From Exophiala sp. HKRS030 (Eukaryota > Ascomycota > Eurotiomycetes > Chaetothyriales > Herpotrichiellaceae), in contig JAHWDD010000007.1 in NCBI GenBank assembly GCA_023897205.1, positions 1 to 64,000 on the forward strand: DNA of 64,000 nucleotides, read 5' to 3'. The notes under the pieces are model-generated. The model made no database searches. It had not been told where the DNA came from and saw only the letters and a list, made by a program, of their open reading frames with translations. Each line of letters begins with the position of its first letter. Position 1 is the first letter of the stretch. This document shows, in pieces, positions 1 to 10,447 of this stretch. Position numbers and translations under genes: made by a program.

Positions 1-308
1 TACAGTGCTATCTAGGGCTATTGCGGCTGCAGGATGAGTTTGTTGATACAGGCCATATGGCGGTGTGCAGATTTCATACAACTTGCAAAAAAATAAGGTT
101 TTTACGGAATTTTGCAAAGCACAATAACACCTGAGAGGATTTACCCGTGAAATTCCCGACCACACTTCGTATTCGATATTGTACACCAAGAGTTGCGCAG
201 GTCGTTCATGGTCTTGTCGAACAGATGAGTCACTACGACATGCTCTTCGCAGTGTTTTGTCCTACCATGACTCGACAACTTTGACAGCAAGTCCACAGTA
301 TCACGGCC
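1..308. other. 5' flank of the first gene, no gene seen
   Basis: AT-rich noncoding sequence ahead of the Zn2Cys6 gene. I see no open frame with coding character, no tRNA-like element and no repeat. It probably holds the promoter and 5' UTR of the gene at 309. Confidence 0.5.
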
Positions 309-2560
309 ATGCTTGCTGAAGCTTCATCCCTCCCAGGATCGTCATGTTCGGACAGGCCAGCAGAGCGTCGGAGGCGGAAGAGGAGAGCCTGCCAGAGGTG
401 TCGGATTCGCAAGCAAAAATGCGACGGACAAAACCCCGCCTGTCGCAATTGTCTAGCAACAGGACATGGTACGTTGTTGAGCCCCTATCAAAGTGTCGGC
501 GTCGGTTCGAATTGCTGAGTCCCCCACCAGAGTGCGTGCCAGCGACACGAGAGGCCATGGATCTCTACTCTGTCGATTATGTCCGGTCGCTGGAACATCG
601 TCTTGCGGACATGGAAGGGAGACCACATCACCAGATGCCAACACATGGCTTGCAGCCTCTCCCTGTGCCGCCGATGGTCACTCCACAAAACAAACCTGGT
701 GATGTCCAGGTCAACGTAGCTCCGTCAATCGACACCATGCAACCGCAGCAGCAGATTTTTCAGCCACCCATCAACGAACTCGACCCTCAACCTGCGTTCT
801 CACAGGCATTTGCCGAGCCCGACTATATCTCCAGTACCCCCTTGCAAGGCGCAGCCGACTACACAGAGAACGCCGGAAATACTTTGGCATCTGGAGACAT
901 TGACTTCACTTTTACGTTGACGCCGCCTCGCACGGTCCCAAGGCAGCCGGATGATGTTCCAGTCTCGACCAGCGATGCTGCAAGCTATTTCTTTGTCTAC
1001 TTCGAAGTCATTCATTCCCGTTATCCCTTCCTCAGGATCCAGGATTGCTCTAGCGCCTATCTGGACTGGAAGGAGCATCGTCAACTCCCTGGCTCTTTCC
1101 AAAGCACCTGGCATTTGTTCCTGGTAACGATGGTGCGTACCCACTGGAACCGTCTCTATCGTATCTATCGACAGCTGCTGATTTCCTCTGCTACAGATAT
1201 TTGCTATTGGCACGCGAATCGAGCAGTCACACAACTCACGCGCAAGGCGGGCTCAGCGTCTGAGCCTCGTTGCTAGGATCGACAGCGTCCAGGGAATTAT
1301 TTCTGACTCACAGTCTTCTCCTTTGATGCGGTTGCAAGCCTTATTGCTCTATGTGGTCTTTGCCATGCTTGGCGACAGTACCTTTGGACTTGTTCATGTG
1401 ACGGGAATAGCTATGCGCTTCGCAACTCTGCATGGCTTTCATCGTTTGAGATCATCATCTGAGGCTGAAAACGAGGAGATGAGTCTCAAATCAAGAGCCT
1501 GGTCGTGTATCTATGCGTGAGTCTGACAAAATATGTTCCTGGGCGGCTTCATCCAATGCTTCGATCTCTTACTGACGAGTGAACAGTATAGATCGAATGA
1601 TCAGTGGAACTCTCCGAATCCCAGTCTGTGTTGCCGACCCCGAAATCAGTTCACCTTTGTATGAAGGGCAGACATTGAGCCTCGAAACGATGCCATGGGT
1701 TGCAGATTCTCCCGAAAGTGATACTCAAACAGAGCTTGTTGACCTCACCTATTTCAGCCACATGATTCAATTTCGACATATCCAATCGAAAATAATCCAT
1801 GGAGCTCCATCACTACAGCCTGGACAAGTTCAGGGATTCATCGAATATATTGACCACGAGATCAAGGAATGGTCGAAAGAGAATGAAGCTTCGACGCGCA
1901 CGTATGTCTCTCCGCTCTACTCGCTTGAGGCCTACAGTCTGTAAATGCTGACCAGGGCCGACAGTCAACGCGGCGACGAAGGATATTTCAGCCATCTCTG
2001 GCTCGACCGCTCTATTTCTATCGTTGAAGTTCAGTTATACAGCACACTTGAAGACCTCACAGATCCGGTGAATGTTCATAGGCTGTTTCAAGCCTGCTGT
2101 AATGCTTGCAACGCATTCCGGGCTGCGCAAAAGTCGCGTCAATTGATTCGACAGTGGATCGATGTAAGGACAACGTTGCTATCATCATCTGAGCACGGGA
2201 GCCGCTGACAGTGAGCGATAGACAATTTTCGAGTTTCAAGCGGGTGTGACGTTGTTATATCTGATGTGGCGTGGGAATGCGCCGAACTGGCAGGAAGCCG
2301 AGCGTGCTGTTCGCAACTGCAGATCTGGCTTAGTTATCTCTGCAGAAGGATCGTCTGCTGTGGAGTGTTTCCTCGACTGTATCGACAATCTGGTCTCGCT
2401 GGTGTCTGGAGGTCCGTTGGAGATACTCACGAGGACTGCAACACATCCGGAAACGATACAAGAGCTGAAAACAATCGTCGACAAAGTGATCGACATCGGC
2501 ATTGCTCCTCATATTAGCAACAAGTTACGAGAAATGTGCCAGCAATCTTTCCAACCTTGA
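309..2560 (+). CDS. Zn(II)2Cys6 fungal transcription factor
   Basis: Predicted nuclear, DNA-binding regulator of 644 aa. Six exons keep one frame: 309-468, 531-1132, 1197-1516, 1587-1901, 1965-2163 and 2222-2560, with introns of 58-70 nt. Cys28, 31, 38, 45, 48 and 55 form a Gal4-type binuclear zinc cluster (C-x2-C-x6-C-x6-C-x2-C-x6-C), preceded by the basic run RRRRKRR. The sixth Cys is supplied only after splicing intron 1, which supports that intron. A low-complexity Pro/Gln linker follows. Residues from about 200 resemble the start of the fungal-specific transcription factor (middle homology) domain, with a hydrophobic stretch around FLVTMIFAIG rebuilt across intron 2. The target is unknown. 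The gene is tail-to-tail with a PNPOx-like gene, but adjacency alone does not make that a target. Confidence 0.88.
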
Positions 2561-2749
2561 GGCTACCATTCGACGGCATCATTTGCTCTGTCATATTCTC
2601 TTCCTTACGACAGACAGTCTAATTCGATCTTTAGAGCCACAGTTGTGATGCCGTGACGACAGCACAGAATGTATCCGCCCCAATGCGAAGCTCGCCGCGA
2701 CTAATTAGCGTTCAGGAATGTCCAATTCCAAAGGTATTGCCATACTTCA

Positions 2750-3559
2750 TCATTCAGCTTGGAGAACCTTCTGAACCAATTCTTCTGAATAGGTCTGGAC
2801 CGCCTCGTTCACATCTTGTCGATGCTGCGAAATGTATGTGGGAATACCGTTCACCCTGTTATATACAGCGGGTACCGGCTCGCCTAGAGTCTCAGTGACG
2901 GGGACGAATCCAGCCCAGACACGTTGACGCATCTCCCCGTCTTCCAAATCTGCCTTGTCGTCACCGGGAGGATCAGCTTTGACTTTGCCGCTTCCTGTCT
3001 TGATTGCTACACGCACGATACCTGTGCTGGTAATATCGGCCTTTGTTGGTGGGAGCCGTGAGTTTTCCCATCGTCCACGTACGACTTTGTCGGTTATGAT
3101 CCGCATCCCATACAGAATCTCTTCCGGGTCAGTCACAATATTGGCGTATCCGTACAAGACGACGGAGCGGTAGTCGTAAGAGTGATTGAACCCGGAGAGG
3201 GCAAGAAGGAGACCGTCGACTTTTGTCGCAGACAGACAAAGCGGTAGGCCTGGTTTGCCAGCTTCACATGCTTTGCGCACGAGGTTGTTCAGTCGCGATG
3301 AGACGTAGCCGTGCAAGTAACAGTCAAGGGGCTCGTCGAGGCCAGCGGAGGGGTTCGCAAAGGATCCCATCGCGCCAATCATGGGCAGGATCACAGGAAA
3401 ATCGTCCAGGTTGGAGTCGAAGCCAGGTGCGAAAGAGACATTCAACACTAGAGAGGTGTTGATCAGGGTGTGAATGGTTTCAAGGTCATATTTACCTCGA
3501 TGGCCGCGACGGTTGACGGTGTTGAGGGATGTCTTGGGATATTCAAAAGTGCGACCCAT
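2750..3559 (-). CDS. PNPOx-like flavin-nucleotide-binding protein
   Basis: Single-exon protein of 269 aa resembling the pyridoxamine 5'-phosphate oxidase-like split-barrel family (Pyridox_ox_2 type), whose members usually bind FMN. The N-terminal motif TVNRRGHRGKYDLETIH followed by a buried hydrophobic strand, and the later stretch LYGYANIV, match the family as I remember it. The frame is open further upstream, but only a TTG lies there; the ATG at 3557-3559 (MGRTFEYP) is the first usable start. The substrate is not predictable: fungal members are mostly uncharacterised cytosolic proteins. It lies 190 bases from the end of the Zn2Cys6 gene on the opposite strand and shares an 830-base divergent intergenic region with ERG8. 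Confidence 0.8.
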   Translation of the reverse strand: MGRTFEYPKTSLNTVNRRGHRGKYDLETIHTLINTSLVLNVSFAPGFDSNLDDFPVILPMIGAMGSFANPSAGLDEPLDCYLHGYVSSRLNNLVRKACEAGKPGLPLCLSATKVDGLLLALSGFNHSYDYRSVVLYGYANIVTDPEEILYGMRIITDKVVRGRWENSRLPPTKADITSTGIVRVAIKTGSGKVKADPPGDDKADLEDGEMRQRVWAGFVPVTETLGEPVPAVYNRVNGIPTYISQHRQDVNEAVQTYSEELVQKVLQAE

Positions 3560-4389
3560 ATTGAAGACGATGTTTGGAGATGGGCCAGACAACGTGCTGG
3601 TTGTACAAGATAGTTTCTACCAGGGCTGTGAGAGATGTGAGGTTGTACGATTTTCGAGTCGATGAATGAATATCTTCCTGGTTGGGAAGCACTGGGTCTG
3701 GACCAATATGCTACCGGTTGATCATAATCGACCAAATTTATACCCTCCAATGAGTCACTGCACACTTACTTTGAGGATCCGGGGACAAGAGCGTTCGAGC
3801 AAGTGTCCGAAGGGGTTCTAGAAGGTCTAGGTAGTTTAGTATTCGGAATAAGCGGACTTTTGGACACTGTCATTCTGGTATCGAGGCCCAGCGTTTCGTT
3901 CTGGGGAATTTTGAGTAGGACATCGGATTCTGCGGAGGTTGAACCAATAAGAAGAGGGCCTCATCGGACTCTTAATCCGAAGCGCCTGAAGGGGGCCTGG
4001 GTCGGGACGAGTACGATCAACCTCACCGGTTCCAATCTAGCAGCGTGATAGTCGCTATCATGATAGTGTGAGGATCGATGCAAGGACGGACTTGACATCA
4101 CAACGGAATGATTCTCAAAACGACCACGGTAGGTACCTAGGTAGTTAACGATGTGCAGTAGAATTTAGTCGATGGTGCAAAACTGTGTCGCTTGAAAAGT
4201 ATTTCGTTTGGGTTAATACGTAGTGTTGCAGCCAAGTGTAACTAAAAGCGGCGGCGGGAGGACATTCTGTAAAGATCACTGCCAAAAACAAAAGTTGTCC
4301 CGACCTAGGTATTGAATAAAGTTGGTTTTTGCGTTTTCGCATTTTCGCATTTTGCTTCTGCTTTTTGCTTTTCGCCGTTTCGGTCCTCA
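3560..4389. promoter_or_regulatory. Divergent promoter region, PNPOx-like / ERG8
   Basis: 830 bases between two divergent genes. It contains a perfect 12-base palindrome CTATCATGATAG at 4055-4066 with a GATA core on each strand, and two copies of ACCTAGGTA (4135-4143 and 4303-4311). A pyrimidine-rich stretch (4330-4385) lies directly before the ERG8 start. No credible gene is seen. Regulatory function is inferred from position only. Confidence 0.5.
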
Positions 4390-5850
4390 ATGTCACCGTC
4401 GTCGGTGGCCGTTTCGGCACCGGGAAAAGTATTGTTCGCGGGAGGGTTCTTGGTCCTTGACAGAAAACATACCGGAGTCGTTTTCGGGCTCAACGCTCGG
4501 ATCCACGCCCGAGTCGAGCCTTGGAACGACAAACCACGTTCGTTGAAGGGGGAGGGGGAAAGGCACATTCTCGTACAGTCGCCTCAGTTTCTCGAGGCGA
4601 AATGGTTGTATAGGGTCGGTTCATCAAACACTCCTGATTCATCATCAGAAGAAGAAGACGTCGCCGTCAATGTCGAACAAGTACCGATGACCACCCAGGA
4701 CGACGATGAAGGAGGGACGGCGAGCAGCACAACCACAAATAAATTTGTCGAGACGACTCTACGATACGTCTTGACCTATGTTTCAAGTCGAGGCCGCCAG
4801 CACGTCACGACGAACGACATCAAAATCACCGTTCTCGCTGACGACGACTATTATTCTCAATCCTCAGCCGCCTCCAAGTCTTCAACAACTACACCTTTTA
4901 CGAGCTTCGGGGTCAAGTTACGTAACGCACACAAGACAGGGTTGGGTTCGTCCGCTGCCCTGGTCACGTCCTTGGTGGCTGCCCTGTTGGCGTTTTACCT
5001 CGAAGAGAACGGCGGCGACGATGCCGCGTCATTGCCGCCGCAAAAGGTCATTCACAATCTAGCTCAGGCGGCGCATTGTGCAGCCCAGGGGAAAGTCGGG
5101 TCGGGGTTTGACGTTGCGGCGGCGGTGTACGGGTCGTGTCTTTATCGAAGGTTCACACCTGCAATTTTGGAAGCTGTCGGGGAGCCATCCAGCCCCGGAT
5201 TCAGGGATCGACTTCGCCTGTGCGTGGATGACCTTGAGCTGAACCACAAATGGGACGTCGAGGTGGCCGGCCACGCCATCAAGATCCCGGACGGTCTGAT
5301 CTTGGTCATGTGCGACGTCGACTGTGGTTCTGAGACGCCCGGGATGGTGCGAAAGGTTCTGCAATGGCGGAAAGAAAAGGCAGAGGAGGCGGGCTTGTTG
5401 TGGAATGCCATACAACAGGGCAGTGACGATCTCTGTCAGGAACTACGACGGCTTTCGGAAGTTGATGGAGTTGTTGCTCAGGCGGAAGAGGATGGCCCCT
5501 TCAAGGGTCTAGGTGATATCCTCTTGACGGTTCGAAGCCTCGTCCGAGAAATGTCGGCAAAATCAGAGGTGCCTGTTGAGCCTCCGGTCATTACGGAACT
5601 GTTGGACTACTGCACGTCGTTGCCGGGCGTGGTTGGGGGCGTGGCCCCTGGAGCCGGTGGTTATGATGCCGTTGCTCTCCTGATAAAAAGTGATGTCGAT
5701 GTTGTTCGTGGCCTGCGGGAGAAATTGGACGGCTGGAAGGGCCAAGATGATTCGGGTGCTACGATCGGTCATGTCAGACTACTTGGGGTCAAGCAGGCGA
5801 AGGAGGGAATGCGACGAGAAGATGTCGGACAGTATGCTGAATGGGTATGA
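4390..5850 (+). CDS. ERG8: Phosphomevalonate kinase
   Basis: GHMP-family kinase of 486 aa that phosphorylates mevalonate-5-phosphate to the 5-diphosphate in the mevalonate/ergosterol pathway. It is intronless. The N-terminus VAVSAPGKVLFAGGFLVLD is the family opening, with an AGG(F/Y)LVLD signature. The ATP-binding loop is KTGLGSSAALVTS at about residue 195. KVGSGFDVAAAVYGS follows at about residue 236, and a C-terminal glycine-rich VGGVAPGAGGYDA forms the third GHMP motif. Length is close to yeast Erg8 (451 aa), with acidic insertions around residues 80-115. The ATG at 4390 is the first Met in the frame; upstream only a TTG is available. I am confident of the identity. Confidence 0.95.
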   Translation: MSPSSVAVSAPGKVLFAGGFLVLDRKHTGVVFGLNARIHARVEPWNDKPRSLKGEGERHILVQSPQFLEAKWLYRVGSSNTPDSSSEEEDVAVNVEQVPMTTQDDDEGGTASSTTTNKFVETTLRYVLTYVSSRGRQHVTTNDIKITVLADDDYYSQSSAASKSSTTTPFTSFGVKLRNAHKTGLGSSAALVTSLVAALLAFYLEENGGDDAASLPPQKVIHNLAQAAHCAAQGKVGSGFDVAAAVYGSCLYRRFTPAILEAVGEPSSPGFRDRLRLCVDDLELNHKWDVEVAGHAIKIPDGLILVMCDVDCGSETPGMVRKVLQWRKEKAEEAGLLWNAIQQGSDDLCQELRRLSEVDGVVAQAEEDGPFKGLGDILLTVRSLVREMSAKSEVPVEPPVITELLDYCTSLPGVVGGVAPGAGGYDAVALLIKSDVDVVRGLREKLDGWKGQDDSGATIGHVRLLGVKQAKEGMRREDVGQYAEWV

Positions 5851-6895
5851 GTTGGTCAATTCTCCTACGAGAGTGACGGAATCTGTACTTCAATGCAGCG
5901 ATTGAGATAGTACCGTACTCGTACTTTGGAAGCCGATAAACCCGAGTTTGCTGGGCGCACGAGGGAACAAGCATTTGGGGCGGGAGGAGGAGCCTCGGAG
6001 GTGTCCACTTCATGCCTAGGGACTGCGAGATGGAGGCTACATCGCCCACCTAAAGTACTGTCCAAGACCGCATTGTATTGGTGCCGGTAGGTGCCCAGGT
6101 CCCCCCTATGGAGCACCTATTACGATCGCCCAGCCCAGCCCAGCCCAGCCCACCACTCCCACGCCTGATGAGCCGCAAGCCACGACCCAAAGCTCGTGTG
6201 CTGCACGGCGCCTTCTCCCGTACAATTTAATAATTGCCACTGCACCTATTTATTAAAACCTACGCTACATACTCCGTACCTACTCCGTAAAAGGCCTTCG
6301 GTACGGCTACGGTTAAAAAACGTACTTGGTCGCTTTGGGCCGTAGATTCCCTGGTTTTCTTGCTTCCTTCCCGTTCTTCTCGCCTCTCAGAATCTTGGTA
6401 ATTACGGGTTCTCGGTTTCCCCAGTTCAGACTCTCTCGCCCACTCATCCATCCATCTCATCCGTACTCGTACGGAAACACATCCATCTCTTCCCATCTCA
6501 TCGTCCATTCGCTACGATTCGATCCAGTCGAATCAACTCTCATCTATTTATCTCGCTGCCATCCATCCTCCACGTGAACGCAATTCCATCGTTTAACCAG
6601 AGCATGTAAATCATGCATTGACCGTTCAACGGAGTGTACAAGTCTACGACCGGTCTCTGTTGCTCGCTTATTCCTCCAGCGGGCTAGGTCGCATCCGATC
6701 ATCTGTCACAGTTGCTCCCTGCATCCATTCCCCGTTCAAGCTGGATCTTGCGACACCTTCGATCAAACACTGCCAACTTGCCGCATCTACTGTCGCTCTC
6801 TTCACACTCCGACTGCTGCGTGTCCCAGTCCCCGGCCGAGAGAATAGCAACTTCGTTTTCCTCCTTATTCCCAACTGTGGGAACGATTCGTGGCA
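5851..6895. other. Intergenic region upstream of the UBL gene
   Basis: About 1 kb without a gene. It contains five tandem GCCCA units (6128-6152), two adjacent copies of TACTCCGTA (6270-6278 and 6281-6289), and a long pyrimidine-rich tract from about 6340 to 6860 typical of a fungal 5' UTR/promoter. Several short open frames here lack coding character. Confidence 0.5.
6128..6152. repeat. Tandem repeat (GCCCA)5
   Basis: Five perfect tandem copies of the pentamer GCCCA in the intergenic region between ERG8 and the ubiquitin-fold gene. It is a simple microsatellite with no evident function. Confidence 0.9.
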
Positions 6896-7738
6896 ATGAG
6901 TCCATGCAACACCGCCGAACAGCCTGAGGCCCGATCTGCTGCTCAAGACATTCCTCAACCACCACGCTCGCAAGAAGAAGCGACCACATTTACTCCCGTC
7001 GAGATGTCTAGTCTACACAAGAACAACGTCCCCACCTCCGAACCGGAACCTTCCTCCTCATCACAACAAGACACAACCTCGGCGGAGGCCTCAATGAGCG
7101 GGCCTGTGAGAACAGACACAAACACCGCCATTGAACAATCCATGCAACCTCCTCCGCCGCTTCCTCCCCCAGCAGTTCCCGAGTCGCAGCCTCTTTCGCG
7201 GACACATACAACTGCGATTGGTCCATCTTCAGATTCACCAGTCGTGCCGGCAAAGGATGTCGAGGTGACCGGGCCGGTTTTGGTGGTGACATTACTTCTC
7301 ACATCGGGAGCGAGACACCCGTTCAGACTAGACAACAAATATCTGATCAAGAGGAATGTGGAAGTGGCTGAAAACGACCCATTCAATCTCAGTGTATACA
7401 AATTAAAAGAGCTGATACTTCGCGAATGGAGAGAGGAATGGGAGACAAAACCCAGCAGTCCAAATTACATCCGATTAATTAGCATGGGCAAGATGTTGGA
7501 TGATAAGGCATCCTTGAAAGGTATAGTAGTTTTCCGCTTGCTCGGTGTATCCTCTCGTGGCTAACAGTATCTCCTTGTAGATTACAAGTTTGGCACGGAA
7601 TCACCAAATGTTCTGCATATGACAATCAAACCCCAAGATTACATTGAAGACGAGGATGCTAAGGGCGGCAAGTCCTCAATGGCCGGGAACCGCGAAGCTG
7701 AGACCAGGAGCCCAGGTTGTCGATGCATTATAATGTGA
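6896..7738 (+). CDS. UBL3/MUB-like prenylated ubiquitin-fold protein
   Basis: 260-aa protein from exons 6896-7520 and 7581-7738, with a 60-nt intron (GTATAG...TTGTAG). The first 115 residues are disordered and rich in Ser, Pro and Gln. Residues about 118-215 form a ubiquitin-like fold of the Rad60-SLD_2/UBL3 type: VLVVTLLLTSGARHPFRL, then an insert, VYKLKELILREWREEWE, and IRLISMGKMLDDKASLKDYKF. The protein ends GCRCIIM, so the last four residues CIIM are a CAAX box with an extra Cys two positions upstream, predicting prenylation and possibly palmitoylation. Animal UBL3 and plant MUB proteins share this layout and sit on membranes, plant MUBs recruiting E2 enzymes. There is no C-terminal Gly-Gly, so conjugation to substrates is unlikely. 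The fungal function is inference. Confidence 0.85.
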
Positions 7739-8969
7739 TGGACTTGGCTCGATCAGAGTACAAGCTCATTCGAACTCGACGAAATTTGGCACACCAGTCT
7801 TGAATGTCCTCACTCATATTCGATGCAACATCAATGCCTTGGAGTCGACTGTGTCGATGCAAACTTTTGCTTTGGTGTTAAACCTGGGGCGAGGCGTTGG
7901 GTGGACGGATGCGATTATCTTTCCGTTCTGCTGGAGTCTTTTCCATATGTGGACAAGGAGAGGCAGTCAGTTTTCTTTTTCTCCTTCTATTACCGCCCCG
8001 GTCTCGTCTGGTACTCGTGTGGCGGTCGGTGCCCATATTTTTTCCTTTCTTTTTTCTCTTCTAGATCAGCGCTCCTTTTGGCGGTGAAATGGGCGGTGGC
8101 AGAAGATAGACGGCGCGTGTGACGACAAATGGAGGACAGAGTGCTGCAGACGTGCGTGGAAGGTCTCGCTCGACAAGACTGTATATAAAGACCAGGACCT
8201 GGAAAGGGCCGAGATATGCCACTGAGCTTTGAAAAATTGATTTGGGCCCAGGACAATGTTTGGGGGAAACGGGAGTTGTTGCGCTGCGGCAGTCGTACAG
8301 TATTCATCATCAATTTTTTGAGGTCATGGAGCGAATATACTTTTGCTTTGAGAAGAGCACAACACAACCAAGATCACCCAAAACCCTTGATTTTTCCGAG
8401 CCGGCTCTCTGCGGATAGCTGAAAGCCCGTTTTACCTTTTCGTCTTTATGAGGGTTTCGAACTGTGGAAAATGAACGGTAATGATTTGTATTAACTACTC
8501 GTGTGACACTCAAGATCAGACCAGCGGTGTTAATACATTTTATTTCATTGCTGAGCATTCTACGCGTACCGGCGAGGCTCGACTAAATCCGCCTCTGGTT
8601 CACACTCCCTGAACTCCTTGATTGACCGTCCTGGGGCATTCTTGATCAGAGGATGCTGCCATGATCGGTATCTGAGATTGTCGAGAAACAGAAATAAGAT
8701 GCATGATGCCAGGAACTGGAAGTATGTTCCCTCGCCTGGTCACGCTCTCTGTAACGTGTTACTGGACATGATAGACCGCTGTGCTCTTCGGCTCGTCTGT
8801 GCCTGACGCACAGGAAAGCAATGGTACACACCTTTGTACCCAGTGTTCGTCGTTGCCTTGCCTCTCGCGGTCTTCGTTTGGTTTGAAAAGATCGCAGACA
8901 CGGCAAACGATTCGACACCACGCAACCCCAATCGACTCGACACCACACACCAATCTCTCGATCCCCCCC
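7739..8969. other. Convergent intergenic region, no gene seen
   Basis: 1.2 kb between the 3' ends of the UBL gene and UMP1. It holds a T-rich pyrimidine tract at about 8035-8065 and short open frames of no coding character. Probably the 3' UTRs of both genes plus spacer. Confidence 0.5.
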
Positions 8970-9587
8970 TTACCACTTCCACATGCCGACCTTGCGCTCG
9001 ATCTCCTCGGTCCATCCGACGGCCGACCCGTCCCCGCCGGCGTCCAGGCCGAGCTTCACCCCGTCCTGTCCGTCGTAGATGTCCTCCCAGCTGACCTCGT
9101 CGTCCCTGCCCGTGAGGATGTCCTCGTGCAACCTGCTCGGCGCACCCAGGACCGTGGGTCGGAAGGCGTCGGCGTCGCGGACCATTTTCAGTTCCATCCC
9201 GCGCCGGAGGGGCTCGGCGACGCCAAAGGTTCGGCGCAGGAGCGTCATGCGGGTCGACTCTTGAGTGGCGGTCCAGTTGGCCAGGCGGGATTCGAGGGGG
9301 TGCGTGGATGATGTCGTCGTCGTCGAGGAGGTCGAGGGGGACAGGGACGACCGGAGTGTGTCGGGCAGACCCGGGGCCGAAGGGGCGCCGCGGTCGAGAT
9401 CTTTGGGACCGTTGGACGAGGTGGCGGCGGTCGTGGAGGAGGAAAGTTTGGAGGAGCTGGTGTTGGTGGTGCTCGTCGGGTGGGCGGACGAAGGAGCTAT
9501 GCGGAGAGACTTTGGGACGGGACAGTGTCAGTAAAAGGGGGTCGTCGTGACGTACGGTGAGGGATGTACGGGGTTTGTACGTACCAT
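8970..9587 (-). CDS. UMP1: Proteasome maturation factor Ump1
   Basis: Chaperone of 20S proteasome assembly, degraded by the finished particle. Exons on the minus strand are 9585-9587 and 8970-9509, giving 180 aa. The 75-nt intron (GTACGT...AAAG) follows the ATG directly, so exon 1 carries only the start codon; exon 2 then opens SLRIAPSSAHPTS, the usual fungal Ump1 N-terminus after Met. The hallmark core is MTLLRRTFGVAEPLRRGMEL (about residue 89), followed by the conserved LHEDILTGRDDEVSWEDIY. A longer open frame in another reading frame over the same stretch is a shadow. The Ser/Thr-rich N-terminus is typical of filamentous fungi. Identity is firm; the ATG-only exon rests on splice-site reading. 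Confidence 0.92.
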
Positions 9588-10447
9588 GATGAATCTCACG
9601 TTGGGATTGAAAATCGGTCAAGGAGGTAAAGGTTGATGTAAACTCAAGTTCGGAGCGGGAAGTGGAAATCGTCGTGTATGATGATATTGGACAAGACAGG
9701 CTCTAAGAGGACGACGGGCGACAGTAGCAATTCCACCCGGTATCGAGTAGAAGAGGGGTAGATGGAAGATGGTAAAGTACGGGTAAAAGAAGAGATGGGA
9801 ACGTTGTCCTGGGATAACGAGTAGGTGAGGTATGCGACCAGCAACAAGTTGCGCAGGCACAAGGTGGATGTCGCGTACTCTGGACTTTGGCTGGGCGGAG
9901 TGGATTCTGCGTGATTGGATACGAAGATCCACCGTAGATGTATTCCACGGCGCACCAAACACTCACCTCGCGCGGTATATCTATCTATTCGGCCGGAGGC
10001 TGTTCTATCCTTCTCAGAGCCAAAGACGTTTGCACCTTTGGGATGCCCCAAATCTACCCAAGACTGAGCAGCAGCAATGTTGTAGTAATACCATGCCTTA
10101 CATATACATTATCTGACCCGGTTTTAGAACCATGACTATGACACTCCGTAGTTGGGAGGGTCTCCGGGGTCGCTCTGTCGGACGTCTAACTTGCCTCCGT
10201 CGTCAGATTAGTCCCTCGATCATATAGTTGATAATCTCCAAGCTTGCCTGACGTTGCTGCTTCTTCTCAAGCTCAGTGTCGGAAGGAGGCGTTTGTTTCG
10301 GCATCCGCATGGCTGTACAACGGACATGCGAGTATGGTTGAGTCGCATACCAGCGACTGACCGGCGGGGAAATCTGTCCGGAAGTCTGCCTTCGAGTCGC
10401 ATTTCTTTGTATAGTTGGCGGACATGTGTCGCGAATTCTTGAGCAAC
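9588..10447. other. Intergenic region upstream of UMP1
   Basis: 860 bases between the UMP1 start and the URK1 stop. Open frames here lack coding features. It should contain the UMP1 promoter and the URK1 3' UTR. No repeat or RNA gene was recognised. Confidence 0.5.

Noticed and set aside
8740..9621. 293-codon minus-strand open frame over UMP1
   Set aside because: It is a different frame of the same strand; the conserved Ump1 residues are in the other frame, and this one reads as Arg/Pro/His-rich noise.
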